Assembly (NCBI GenBank): GCA_013695835.1
Contig: JACCZU010000149.1
Location: 1-35,192, forward strand
Length of the DNA: 35,192 nucleotides
Direction of reading: 5' to 3'
Source: Candidatus Aridivita willemsiae
GTDB taxonomy: Bacteria > Actinomycetota > CADDZG01 > WHSQ01
Shown here: positions 15,687 through 24,088 of the stretch, one piece after another
Layout: each line of letters begins with the position of its first letter
How positions within the stretch are numbered: position 1 is the first letter of the stretch
The notes under the pieces: generated by a model
Database searches by the model: none
What the model was told of the DNA's origin: nothing
The model's input: the letters and a program-made list of their open reading frames with translations, nothing else
Translations under genes and position numbers: made by a program

Positions 15687-16919
15687 TCAGTCCGTTGGCG
15701 GGTCTGGGGGCTCGACTTCGGGTTCGGCGGAGCGCTGGACGGAGAACGCCTGCACGCCCGTGATCTCTCGCCCTATCACGAGCGCTTGAATGCTGTCGGT
15801 CCCCTCGAAGGTAAAGACCGACTCGATGTCGGCATGATGGCGCGCAACGTGGTAGTCGAGCAGAATCCCGTTGCCTCCGAGGATGTCGCGCGCATCGGCG
15901 ATGACGGCGCGCGCCTTTGCCCCATTGTTCATCTTGGCGAGCGACGCCATCCCCGCCGTCATCTCGCCCTCGTCGGCGAGCCGGCTGAGACGGATACAAA
16001 GAAGCTGCATCGACGTGATCTCGGCAAGCATCCGGGCAAGCTTTTCCTGCACGAGCTGATAAGTAGCGATCGGTCTGCCGAACGACTTGCGCTGCTCGGC
16101 GTAAGTGACGGCGGACTCGTACGCCGCCACCGCATGACCGAGGGCGTCCCACGCAACTCCATCGCGCGACGCGGTCAAGACGCTGGTGGTGTCTTTGAAT
16201 GTGCGCGCTCCGGCGAGCCGGTTGGCGGCAGGCACGCGCACGGCATCTAGGCGAATGTCGGTCTGCCACACTGCGCGTAAAGATGTCTTGCGGGTAATGA
16301 TCTCGGCCTCGAAGCCGGGTGCCCCCTTGTCGACCACGAAACCGCCGACCTCTCCGTCATCGTCTCGAGCCCACACGACGATCACGTCGGCGAACGACGC
16401 GTTTCCGATCCACCGCTTGGCGCCGTCGATGACGTAGTCGTCACCGTCGCTGCGCGCCCTGGTCTCGAGCATGACCGCATCGGAGCCGTGATCGGGCTCG
16501 GTCAATGCGAAGGCGCCGATCTTTTCCATGCGCGCCATGGACGGCAGGTAGCGCTTCTTCTGCTCGTGCGAACCGAGCATTCCTATGGTCTTCATGGCGA
16601 GGCCGGAATGAACTCCAAAGAAAGTCGAGATGCTGCCGTCGCCGCGTGCAAGCTCCATCATCACGAGTCCGTGTGCGACCGCGCTCATCCCAGGGCACCC
16701 GTATCCCTCGATGTTGCCGCCCGCAATATCGAGCTCTGCAAGCGACTTGATGAGCGCCGAAGGGAACTCGGCACGTTCCCAGTAGTCGTTGATCACGGGG
16801 ATCACCTCGGAGTCGGCGAACGAGCGCACCCGGTCCCTGATTTCTTTTTCTTCGGCGGTGAGGAGCTCGTCGGCGCGGTAGTAGTCCGTGCCGAGGGACT
16901 TTCCCAGGTCGTAGGTCAT
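15687..16919 (-). CDS. Acyl-CoA dehydrogenase, glutaryl-CoA dehydrogenase-like
   Basis: A 410-residue flavoenzyme that would remove two hydrogens from an acyl-CoA and pass them to an electron-transferring flavoprotein. Landmarks are the FAD/substrate motif FALTEPDHGSDA, the KRWIGNASFADV loop, QRKSFGRPIATYQLVQ, and the C-terminal ILGGNGILLDYHVARHHADI. The catalytic base is the Glu in VFTFEGTDSIQ, and the ending ALVIGREITGVQAF is characteristic of glutaryl-CoA dehydrogenases and plant-type short-chain acyl-CoA oxidase 4. A Pro/Glu-rich tail ends the protein. The ATG at 16919 follows AAGGAG; open frame upstream to 17534 overlaps the nuclease gene and is rejected. Glutaryl-CoA specificity is likely but not proved. 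Confidence 0.9.
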   Translation of the reverse strand: MTYDLGKSLGTDYYRADELLTAEEKEIRDRVRSFADSEVIPVINDYWERAEFPSALIKSLAELDIAGGNIEGYGCPGMSAVAHGLVMMELARGDGSISTFFGVHSGLAMKTIGMLGSHEQKKRYLPSMARMEKIGAFALTEPDHGSDAVMLETRARSDGDDYVIDGAKRWIGNASFADVIVVWARDDDGEVGGFVVDKGAPGFEAEIITRKTSLRAVWQTDIRLDAVRVPAANRLAGARTFKDTTSVLTASRDGVAWDALGHAVAAYESAVTYAEQRKSFGRPIATYQLVQEKLARMLAEITSMQLLCIRLSRLADEGEMTAGMASLAKMNNGAKARAVIADARDILGGNGILLDYHVARHHADIESVFTFEGTDSIQALVIGREITGVQAFSVQRSAEPEVEPPDPPTD

Positions 16920-17010
16920 GTGGGTCTCCTTGACTTGGGCGGCGAGGAGTCGGGGTGACTGCGAGGCTGGTCGTATCCTATGACCCGGCCCGCAGCCGTC
17001 GGTCGCGGGG

Positions 17011-17916
17011 CTATTCGCAAGCCACACCGTCGGCGTCTCCGTCGAAACCGTGCGGATCGGAGCCGGTGGAGGCAAAGTTTGTCCCCGACACCTCGGTGCA
17101 GTCGACATCCGGCGGGTAAAGTGGGACGCAGGTGCCGCTGTAGTTGGGGTCGCAGTCTGCCCCTGAACCCGCGTCTTTGCCCGCTGGGTCGCCGGTAGCG
17201 GCGCCGGCCACGGTCGAGCCGGCGGCCGGGCACGCGCCCCACATCCCTCTGGCCGCCCGGCGCGCCGCGGCCTCCGCTGCGAGCAAGCGATCCTCGTAGC
17301 GCTTGTTGGGGTAGTAGGTCGAGACCTCGGCGTACCCGCGCGCCACAAGGGTATGGTTGAACAGCGCTCCGTCGATGAACACATAGGCGAGTAGCCGCTC
17401 GTACTGATCGAAGTGCTCCTCGTCGAATCGCAGGCCGACTCTGCGGCCCTCGAGCGACTCGGTCGTGAAGTGCGAAGCCGCACGCCCGTAGCATTCGACC
17501 GGTTCCGAAGGATGCACGGTTTCCGGAGTGTCAATGCCTATGAGGCGCACGGCGACGGTTGAGCCGGCGCGTTCGACCTCGATTGTGTCCCCGTCAACGG
17601 CGCGCGCCACAAGGACCACGCGGCGCGCCGCTCCACCCTCGGTGTGTTTGGGGCGCGCATTGCCCTCACCTTCGGCCCGCCGACCGCGCTTCGGTTTCGA
17701 TCTCCGCGCCGATCGTGCCTCTGCGAAGGTGTCGCGGTCTCGCCGAACGGCGCCGCCCGCTCTGTCGTCTCCGGCTCTATCCGCTCTCTCGCCTCCGGTT
17801 TTGCCTGCTCTCTCGCCTCCGGTTCTGCTTGTTCCGTCGCCGGCTCCGGGCCGCCCCACCGGTTCCATTTGAGAGCAAGCAGCTGCCCACAGCAGCATGG
17901 CCGCGACGATGCGCAT
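17011..17916 (-). CDS. Secreted thermonuclease-like protein with Excalibur-type C-terminus
   Basis: A 301-residue exported nuclease. Residues 1-13 (MRIVAAMLLWAAAC) form a short signal with a lipobox-like AAAC. About 80 residues of low-complexity charged linker with 8-residue repeats (TGGERAGK) follow. The staphylococcal nuclease domain starts at VARAVDGDTIEVERAG and includes VRLIGIDTPET, the expected ERLLAYVF arginine motif and GYAEVSTYYPN. The C-terminus has DCDPNYSGTCVP and ends DGDADGVACE, the Excalibur calcium-binding motif. It would cut extracellular nucleic acid. A start at 17958 is possible and would add 14 residues before the hydrophobic core. It lies upstream of the acyl-CoA dehydrogenase on the same strand. 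Confidence 0.88.
   Translation of the reverse strand: MRIVAAMLLWAAACSQMEPVGRPGAGDGTSRTGGERAGKTGGERADRAGDDRAGGAVRRDRDTFAEARSARRSKPKRGRRAEGEGNARPKHTEGGAARRVVLVARAVDGDTIEVERAGSTVAVRLIGIDTPETVHPSEPVECYGRAASHFTTESLEGRRVGLRFDEEHFDQYERLLAYVFIDGALFNHTLVARGYAEVSTYYPNKRYEDRLLAAEAAARRAARGMWGACPAAGSTVAGAATGDPAGKDAGSGADCDPNYSGTCVPLYPPDVDCTEVSGTNFASTGSDPHGFDGDADGVACE
17783..17830 (-). repeat. 24-bp tandem repeat in the nuclease linker
   Basis: An 18-bp identical core (GCTCTCTCGCCTCCGGTT on the plus strand) occurs at 17783-17800 and 17807-17824, a 24-bp period. It encodes tandem TGGERAGK/TGGERADR octapeptides in the linker. The copy number may vary between strains. Confidence 0.8.
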
Positions 17917-17987
17917 CTCAGTTGCTCGAGGGGCCCTCACGCCTTGTCTGCTTAGCATCTTTCATGAGAGGGTAGTCACTAACGATC

Positions 17988-17993
17988 TAGACT
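17988..17993 (+). promoter_or_regulatory. Candidate -10 element for the subtilase
   Basis: TAGACT would give transcription start near 18000 and a leader of about 21 nt with the strong site AGGGGAGGG just before the ATG at 18021. Confidence 0.4.
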
Positions 17994-18020
17994 CGACCAA
18001 AATCCCATAGGGGAGGGACT

Positions 18021-19237
18021 ATGACAAAGCGATTTGCGGCACTGCTGCCTGCCTCGCTGTGCTTGCGGCGCCGATGTCGGCCGGCGCAGCTCAAGGGGCG
18101 CCGAAGTTCCACCGCTACATTGTCGTCCTTGACGGTTCGGTAGCTCACCCGGGGAGGGTAGCTGCGGATCACGCTACTTCCTACGGCGCCGAAGTCCGCT
18201 TCGTCTACCGGTCCGCCATCACGGGCTATGCAGCACGCCTCGCCGAGCCTGCCGTGGCCGCCCTGAGGCGCACCCCGGGTGTCGCCTTTGTCGAACGCGA
18301 TCGACCTGTTAGCGCAAACCTGCAGACCATCCCCACGGGCATCGACAGAGTGGATGCGGATCTGAGTTCGACGGCGGCCATCAATGGGGTCGACCAGCGC
18401 GTGAACGTCGACGTCGCTGTGATCGACACCGGCATCGACCTCAGGCACCCCGACCTCAACGTCTCTGGCTCGGGCAAGAACTGCTCGAGCGGCAGCACCG
18501 CCAACGACGGCAACGGACACGGCTCCCACGTCGCAGGGACGATCGGCGCGCTCGACAACTCGACCGGCGTCGTCGGGGTGGCCCCCGGCGCTCGCTTGTG
18601 GCCGGTGCGGGTTCTCAACAACAAGGGTTCGGGAACGACCGCGACTGTCGTTTGCGGTATCGACTACGTCACCGCCCATGCCGCCCAGATCGAAGTCGCC
18701 AACATGAGCCTCGGCGGCAGCGGCGCCGACGACGGCAACTGTGGCAACACGAACAATGATGCCGAGCATCGGGCGATCTGCCGCTCCGTTGCGGCGGGAG
18801 TCACCTATGCGGTCGCAGCGGGCAACTCGTCGCAAGATTCGGCCCGTCACATTCCCGCTGCCTATGACGAGGTCATTACAGTCTCGGCGCTCGCAGACTT
18901 CAACGGGCAGCCGGGCGGCGGCGCCCCCTCGACCTGCCGCTCTGACGTCGACGACACCTTCGCAAGCTTCTCCAATTATGGGAGGGACGTCGACGTGATC
19001 GCCCCGGGCGTGTGCATCAACTCGACATGGAAGGGTGGCGCTTACAACACGATCAGCGGCACCTCGATGGCAAGCCCGCACGCGGCGGGTGCGGCCGCGC
19101 TCTACAAGGCCAAGAACCCTGGAGCATCGCCGGCTGCGGTGAAGACGGCGCTGCAGGGCTCAGGGAACCTAAGCTGGAGCAACAGCGATGATCCCGGCGG
19201 CATCAAAGAGACGTTGGTGAACGCTGCCGCCCTTTAG
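18021..19237 (+). CDS. Subtilase (peptidase S8), frameshift in the signal peptide
   Basis: A secreted serine endopeptidase. The ATG at 18021 follows a strong GGGGAGGG and starts MTKRFAALL, but the next codons leave the frame of the enzyme, which resumes as VLAAPMSAGAAQGAP from 18059. Adding one G after 18047 gives MTKRFAALLACLAVLAAPMSAGAA, a textbook signal peptide. An inhibitor I9-like propeptide (YIVVLDGSV to FVERDRPVS) follows. The catalytic triad is Asp in VIDTGIDLRHPDL, His in GNGHGSHVAGT and Ser in GTSMASPHAAG, with Asn in AAGNSS. As sequenced, translation from 18021 would fail, and a start at GTG 18059 would lack the signal core. A sequencing error is the simplest explanation. It converges on the TIGR01777 gene. 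Confidence 0.85.
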
Positions 19238-19270
19238 AAGAGTCTGAGAGCTCGGTGTGGGACATGTGCC

Positions 19271-20167
19271 TCACTTGCCGAGTAGCGTGCGCACGGCCGG
19301 CTCGAGATAGAGGTCCTGGAACTGGTAACCGGCCCCGAGAAGCTTGCGGGGGAGCACGCGTTGGCTGGTCAGGAGGAGCTGCTCCGCCATCTCGGCTCCG
19401 AGCGCAAGCCTTAGCACCCCACTCGGGGCGGTGAAGAGGGTCGGCCTGCTCAGGACCCGGCCGAGGACCGCAGTGAACTCGGCGTTGGTCACGGGATTGG
19501 GCGCAGTCAGGTTGACCGGGCCCGACAGAAGCTCGTTGGCCGCGGCGTAGAGGATGGCGCCGATCTCGTCCCGCAGCGTGATCCAGCTCCACCATTGCCG
19601 GCCGCTGCCGATGCGCCCGCCGACCCCCAGTTTGAACGGGATCAGCTGGGGTTTGAAGACCCCTCCGCTGGGATGGAGCACGAGGCCGGAGCGCGTGTTG
19701 ACGACCCGAATGCCGGCGGCGGCGGCAGGAGCGGTCTCCGCTTCCCAGCGGCGGCAGACCTCGGCCATGAAGTCATTTCCGGGAGAGCTTTCCTCGGTGA
19801 GCTCGCTGCCGCCGCGGTTCCCGTAGTACCCGATGGCGGAGGCACTTACAAGCGCCGCTGGTGGATGGTCGAGCGAGGCAAGCGTTTCGCTCAGGAGCCT
19901 CGTCGATCCCACCCGGCTGTCGAGCACAGCCCTCTTGTGGCGCTCGTTCCACCGCCTGCCCCCGATGTTGACGCCGGCGAGGTGTATGGCAGCGTCCATA
20001 CCCTCGATCGGGCCCGGCTCGAGGGCTCCGGCATCGGGGTCCCAGATGACATCGCCCGGGCCCGGTTTGCTTCGCACCAGCCTGACCGCCTGGTGGCCCT
20101 CCGCTGACAAGCTCCTGAGCAGCGCCCCCCCGAGGAACCCGCTGGAACCGGTAACAAGCACCTTCAT
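19271..20167 (-). CDS. TIGR01777-family NAD-dependent epimerase/dehydratase-like protein
   Basis: A 298-residue atypical SDR related to E. coli YfcH. It opens MKVLVTGSSGFLGGALLRSL with the dinucleotide-binding GSSGFLG motif, then IHLAGVNIGGRRWNERHK, the family signature, and SASAIGYYGNRGG. The C-terminal DUF1731-like part has AEQLLLTSQRVLPRKLLGAGYQF. The biochemical role of the family is unsettled. The ATG at 20167 has AAAGGAGG upstream. It lies 75 bp after msrA on the same strand, so the two may be co-transcribed, and it ends 33 bp from the convergent subtilase gene. Confidence 0.92.
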   Translation of the reverse strand: MKVLVTGSSGFLGGALLRSLSAEGHQAVRLVRSKPGPGDVIWDPDAGALEPGPIEGMDAAIHLAGVNIGGRRWNERHKRAVLDSRVGSTRLLSETLASLDHPPAALVSASAIGYYGNRGGSELTEESSPGNDFMAEVCRRWEAETAPAAAAGIRVVNTRSGLVLHPSGGVFKPQLIPFKLGVGGRIGSGRQWWSWITLRDEIGAILYAAANELLSGPVNLTAPNPVTNAEFTAVLGRVLSRPTLFTAPSGVLRLALGAEMAEQLLLTSQRVLPRKLLGAGYQFQDLYLEPAVRTLLGK

Positions 20168-20242
20168 GAATTGGTGCCTCCTTTGCCCGGTCCCCCCGAG
20201 GCTTAGACGACGACAACCTGTGAGGCGCTCGGCGGCGCCCGT

Positions 20243-20719
20243 CTAGGAAACCCTGAGCTCCATCCTGCAGCTCGCAAGGCCTCTTTTCTCGAGGTAGCGC
20301 TGGTGGTAGTCCTCCGCAGGCCAGAAGTCGCCAGCGGGAGCTATCTCGGTGACGATGGGGCGGGGCGAGCCCGCCTGGAGCGCGCCTCTTGCCGCCGTGG
20401 CCGTCGCCTCCTGCTCGGCGTTGTGGGTGAAGATCACCGAACGGTACTGGGTTCCAACGTCGGGGCCCTGGCGGTTGAGCTGGGTGGGGTCGTGAGTCTT
20501 CCAGTAGACGTCGAGCAGCTCGCCGTAGGAAACCCTGGCCGGATCGAAGGTGACCTCGACGACCTCGGCATGACCGGTGGCGCCGGTACAGACCTGCTCG
20601 TAGGTGGGTGCCTCGACGGTGCCCCCGGCATAGCCGGCGGCAGTGGCGGTGACGCCCTCGATTCTTCTGAACTCTGCCTCAACCTGCCAAAAGCAGCCGG
20701 CTCCAAAGGTTGCCTTCAT
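20243..20719 (-). CDS. msrA: Peptide-methionine (S)-S-oxide reductase MsrA
   Basis: A 158-residue cytosolic repair enzyme that reduces the S epimer of methionine sulfoxide in proteins. The catalytic motif [10 protein letters not shown] has its nucleophile at Cys9. [42 protein letters not shown] and AEDYHQRYL are the usual conserved blocks. The length fits the shorter MsrA class; a C-terminal Cys (LASCRME) may act as resolving cysteine with thioredoxin. The ATG at 20719 follows GGAGGG. It is divergent from the SMP-30 gene and upstream of the TIGR01777 gene. No msrB is in the window. Confidence 0.96.
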   Translation of the reverse strand: MKATFGAGCFWQVEAEFRRIEGVTATAAGYAGGTVEAPTYEQVCTGATGHAEVVEVTFDPARVSYGELLDVYWKTHDPTQLNRQGPDVGTQYRSVIFTHNAEQEATATAARGALQAGSPRPIVTEIAPAGDFWPAEDYHQRYLEKRGLASCRMELRVS

Positions 20720-20820
20720 GTTGCCCTCCTTGCTTGAGCAATCGCTTGAGGAATTCTCTACTCACGACAACACAGCGGGACCGCAAAAGGTTCCATCGAT
20801 GATGGTGCCGGGGCGAGGGT

Positions 20821-20826
20821 TAGGGT
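20821..20826 (+). promoter_or_regulatory. -10 element before the SMP-30 gene
   Basis: TAGGGT in the context GAGGGTTAGGGTCCC is followed, 6 nt later, by a GTG at 20833 that is in frame with the gene. Transcription probably starts at 20833. It could give a leaderless mRNA from that GTG, or a 33-nt leader serving the ATG at 20866. Confidence 0.5.
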
Positions 20827-20865
20827 CCCGGGGTGCCGCGACAACGAGGACAGGGAGGGCGGTGG

Positions 20866-21747
20866 ATGGCTCCATCTGAAGAAGTCGAGATCGCGATGGA
20901 CGCACACGCCATGCTGGGCGAGGGACCGATCTGGGACGACGGGACCAGGTGCCTGGTTTGGGTCGACATCATGGAGGGCCACCTGCACCGCTACGACCCC
21001 GCCACCGGATCGAGCGAAACGATGGAGGTTGGGCAGCCCGTCGGCGCGGCCGCAGTGCGCTCCATGGGCGGATTCGTTCTCGCCCTGCGGGACGGCTTCG
21101 GCCTCGTCGAGCGCTGGGGCGACGAGGTGCGGATGATCGCAGACACAGAGGCCGATATCGCCGGCAACCGCATGAACGATGGCAAGTGCGATCTCACAGG
21201 AAGGTTTTTCGCGGGCACCATGGCGTTCGCCGTCACCCCCGGCGCCGGAGCCCTGTACCGGCTCGAAACCGACTACAGCGTCACCAAGATGGTCGGGGAC
21301 CTCACGATCTCGAACGGAATCGGGTGGAGCATCGACAACCGCACGATGTATCACATCGACACCCCGGCCCACACGCTCTATGCCTACGACTACGACGCGG
21401 CTACGGGCTCGATGGGCAACCGCCGGTCGCTCATCGAGGTCGATCCCGGCGACGGCTCGCCCGACGGGATGACTGTGGACGCCGAGGGTTTCCTGTGGGT
21501 GGCCCTCTACGGTGGAGGAGCGGTGCGGCGCTACTCACCCGAGGGCGATCTGGTGAGGACGATCGCGCTGCCGGCGACCAACATAACCAGCTGCACCTTT
21601 GGTGGAGACGGCCTCTCAGACCTCTACATCACCTCTGCGGCTCAGGAGCTTTCGGAGGATCAGCTCGCAAGGGAACCACACGCCGGGGCTCTGTGGCGCT
21701 GCTCGCCGGGCATCAAGGGCCTCCCTCCCAACGACTTCAAGGCCTGA
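20866..21747 (+). CDS. SMP-30/gluconolactonase/LRE-family lactonase
   Basis: A 293-residue six-bladed beta-propeller enzyme that hydrolyses sugar lactones such as gluconolactone, a step in sugar-acid catabolism. The metal ligands expected for the family are Glu in MLGEGPIWDD, Asn in ISNGIGWS and Asp in GSPDGMTVD, with NRMNDGKCD also conserved. The ATG at 20866 has GGGAGGG 5-8 nt upstream. An in-frame GTG at 20833, exactly 6 nt after a TAGGGT box, is a leaderless alternative that would add 11 residues. It is divergent from msrA. The exact lactone is unknown. Confidence 0.9.
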   Translation: MAPSEEVEIAMDAHAMLGEGPIWDDGTRCLVWVDIMEGHLHRYDPATGSSETMEVGQPVGAAAVRSMGGFVLALRDGFGLVERWGDEVRMIADTEADIAGNRMNDGKCDLTGRFFAGTMAFAVTPGAGALYRLETDYSVTKMVGDLTISNGIGWSIDNRTMYHIDTPAHTLYAYDYDAATGSMGNRRSLIEVDPGDGSPDGMTVDAEGFLWVALYGGGAVRRYSPEGDLVRTIALPATNITSCTFGGDGLSDLYITSAAQELSEDQLAREPHAGALWRCSPGIKGLPPNDFKA

Positions 21748-21911
21748 GCGTCATCGTCCGCTGCTCCGGCGCCGAGCGGTCGGTCGAATGGTCGGCGGCC
21801 CCACCAACACTCGACAACGGTCGGACAGAAAGCCGACCTGAGGCTTGCCGGGGGGTCGCGGCTCCCCGGCGGACGCAAACGGATGCTGACTTGCAGCAGG
21901 CACTACGACAG

Positions 21912-22703
21912 ATGACCTGGGTGGCCTCCCGCCGTGTGCGTTTAGCGGTCGCGTGTGTTGCCGCCGCTGTGCTTGCCGGAGGCGCGGCCTTGTTCGTGGC
22001 GTCTGGTGGGGACGACGAAGTGGCGGCTGCGCCCGTGCTGCTCGTGCCCGGCTACGCCCAGCCCACCGAGGTGATGTCGAGCCTTAGGCGTGCGCTCGAG
22101 CGCGACGGCCGACGGGTGATCGACGTCGCCCTGCCGAGCAGAGGTACCGGTGACATCGATGCTTCGGCCCGCTTTCTTGCGGACGTTGCGGCCGGCACGG
22201 GGGCAGAGCGGGTCGATGTCGTCGGCTTTTCGGCCGGAGCGCTCGTTGTGCGAGCTTACGGGGCCCGTTTTGACGACGGCGCACGGCTCCGGCGCGCGGT
22301 GCTGCTCGGCGCGCCCAATCACGGCGCACGCATAGCGGAGGTCGCGGCGGCCACAAGCCCGGAGCTGTGCTTTGGCTCCTGTTTGCAGATGCGGCCGGGT
22401 TCGGCATATCTCCGCAGGCTGAACGAAGCCACCGGGCCAGACGAAGCCGCCTACACAAGCGTGTGGACGGCCGGCGACAGCTTCGTTCGGCCCCCGAGCT
22501 CGGCGGTCCTTGCGGGGGCCGTCAACGTCCGCCTGCAAGATGTCTGCCCAGGGGCGAACGTCCCTCACGGCGCCCTAGTCGGCGATGCACTACCCGTGGG
22601 CATCGTCCTCGAAGTTCTCGGCGGCGAGCTTGCGAGCGCACCCGGCCGGGAGGATTGCCGGTCATTGAGTCGGCGCGGCGCTGCCGCGCTCACTCGCGAA
22701 TAA
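21912..22703 (+). CDS. Secreted alpha/beta-hydrolase, class 2 lipase-like
   Basis: A 263-residue exported hydrolase. A signal peptide or anchor (RRVRLAVACVAAAVLAGGAALFVAS) is followed by the lipase opening APVLLVPGYAQP. The nucleophile elbow VVGFSAGALVVRAYG (GFSAG) and the class 2 motif LGAPNHGARIAE come next. The likely acid and base are in WTAGDSFVRP and NVPHGALVGD. Four cysteines may form disulfides. The start is uncertain: the ATG at 21912 has no clear ribosome site, and the GTG at 21921 is an alternative. The 164 bp before it contain no recognised gene. It converges on the amidase over a small inverted repeat. It probably cleaves lipid or ester substrates outside the cell. Confidence 0.82.
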   Translation: MTWVASRRVRLAVACVAAAVLAGGAALFVASGGDDEVAAAPVLLVPGYAQPTEVMSSLRRALERDGRRVIDVALPSRGTGDIDASARFLADVAAGTGAERVDVVGFSAGALVVRAYGARFDDGARLRRAVLLGAPNHGARIAEVAAATSPELCFGSCLQMRPGSAYLRRLNEATGPDEAAYTSVWTAGDSFVRPPSSAVLAGAVNVRLQDVCPGANVPHGALVGDALPVGIVLEVLGGELASAPGREDCRSLSRRGAAALTRE

Positions 22704-22739
22704 GGGGCGCTCCGCCCAGGGAACGACCGGGGCCCTTAT
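22700..22739. terminator. Inverted repeat between convergent lipase and amidase genes
   Basis: ATAAGGG (22700-22706) and CCCTTAT (22733-22739) are perfect inverted arms that include both stop codons, and a smaller hairpin GGGCG-CTC-CGCCC (22705-22717) lies inside. It could act as a bidirectional terminator, although there is no T-tract. Confidence 0.4.
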
Positions 22740-24088
22740 GGCAGGGGCGGGCGGCGCGTGTGGAAGTCCGTCAGCGACTGATAGAGGAGTGCCGCTTCGA
22801 GCGCGGCGGTCTCGGCGCGTGCCACGAACTGCATCCCGATCGGGAGACCGGCCTCCGTGAAGCCACAGGGGACGCTCACGGCAGCGAGCCTGCACCAGTT
22901 GACCGGGCCACAGATGCGAGTCAGCACCCGCACCACGGGACGACGCCCCCCTTCGCCCCGACGTGCAGCCTCGTCGACGGTCGGAGCCTGGATGGGAACG
23001 GTGGGCAGGGCAAGGACGTCGGCGGCGTCGAGCGCCCCGATCAGCAGCGTAGTCAGGTCCTCGAGCTCCCCGTGGGCCGTCATGAGCTCGGCGGCCGAGA
23101 ATGTCTCGGCCAGACGAAGGTTGTCGAGGGTCTCCTCGGAGTAATCGGCGGCCCTGTCCGGGTACCAGCCTGCGGCCTTGTGGACGAGCAGGGCCTCGGT
23201 CATGAGCGCCACCGAGCGGGGGCGATCCCACAAGCTGAACGGCGGCATCGAAACGGGCACCCGGCGAGCACCAGCGGCGACGAGGCTTCCGATTGCAGCT
23301 TCCACCGCCGCTGTGACCTCGGGCTCGGGCTCGGCCACAGCGGTGAGGTCGGCGGGGGCGGCGACCTTGAGGCGGTGGGGCTCGGGCACCTTCACCGGTG
23401 GCGCTCCAGCAAGCACGCCCCACAGCAGAGCGACGTCCTCAGCACTGCGTGCCATGGGGCCGCACACGTCGAGCGACGGCGCCAGCGGAACGATGCCTTC
23501 CAAAGGCACTGCGCCGGGGGCCGGTTTGAGCCCGGCGATCCCGCACAGGGCTGCCGGTATCCGGATCGAGCCTGCGGTGTCGCTTCCAAGCGCGCCAGGG
23601 CACAGACCCGCCGCCACGGCGGCGCCCGAGCCCCCGCTCGAGCCCCCTGGGATGCGCCCGAGGTCCCACGGGTTGCGAGTCGGCGCAGAGACGACCCCAT
23701 AGGCGAACTCCTGCGTATTGGTCTTCCCGAGCACAACGGCGCCGCCGCGCCTGAGGCGCTCGACCACCGGGGCGTCGGCGGCCGCCACCGTGCCCGCCAG
23801 GATCTTGGAGGAAGCGGTCGTCGGGAGCCCTGCGACGTCGATGAGGTCTTTGATCCCGAGCGGGATGCCGTGCAGCGGGCTCCTGGGCGGCGACTGTGCC
23901 AGCTCGTCCGTGAGGGCCCTGGCGCCGGCGAGCGCGCCCGTTTCGTCGAGAGTCACGAACGCTTTGAGCTTGGGCTCGAGGGCGTGGGCCCGCTCGAGGC
24001 AGTCTGTGGTCAACTCGAGCGGCGCCAGCTCGCCGGCCGCTATCGCCCGTGAGGCTTCGGCAAGCGAGAGCTCAGCGCTGGACGGCAG
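22736..24088 (-). CDS. Amidase signature family protein, probable CTG start
   Basis: Hydrolyses an amide or relates to GatA-type amidotransferases; 450 residues if read from CTG at 24088. The Ser-cisSer-Lys triad appears as Lys in GIPLGIKDLIDVAG, Ser in PGGSSGGSGAAVAAG and Ser in GSDTAGSIRIPAALCG. Homology to the family's N-terminal helix (LSLAEASRAIAAGELAPLEL) extends upstream of the first conventional start, a TTG at 24013. No ATG, GTG or TTG is in frame further up, whereas CTG at 24088 has GGGGAG six nt before it. It overlaps the 3' end of the cNMP-binding gene by 17 nt and is probably coupled. The CTG start is inferred. No gatB or gatC lies nearby, so a catabolic amidase is more likely than GatA. 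Confidence 0.88.
   Translation of the reverse strand: MPSSAELSLAEASRAIAAGELAPLELTTDCLERAHALEPKLKAFVTLDETGALAGARALTDELAQSPPRSPLHGIPLGIKDLIDVAGLPTTASSKILAGTVAAADAPVVERLRRGGAVVLGKTNTQEFAYGVVSAPTRNPWDLGRIPGGSSGGSGAAVAAGLCPGALGSDTAGSIRIPAALCGIAGLKPAPGAVPLEGIVPLAPSLDVCGPMARSAEDVALLWGVLAGAPPVKVPEPHRLKVAAPADLTAVAEPEPEVTAAVEAAIGSLVAAGARRVPVSMPPFSLWDRPRSVALMTEALLVHKAAGWYPDRAADYSEETLDNLRLAETFSAAELMTAHGELEDLTTLLIGALDAADVLALPTVPIQAPTVDEAARRGEGGRRPVVRVLTRICGPVNWCRLAAVSVPCGFTEAGLPIGMQFVARAETAALEAALLYQSLTDFHTRRPPLP

Noticed and set aside
15687-17534. Long N-terminal extension of the acyl-CoA dehydrogenase to 17534
   Set aside because: The extra 205 residues are Arg/Ser/Pro-rich, overlap the nuclease gene in another frame, and the ATG at 16919 has AAGGAG and the right family length.
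20815-20826. GGGTTAGGGT as telomere-like sequence
   Set aside because: There is no tandem array, and both occurrences sit at -10 positions of genes in a circular-type bacterial gene layout.
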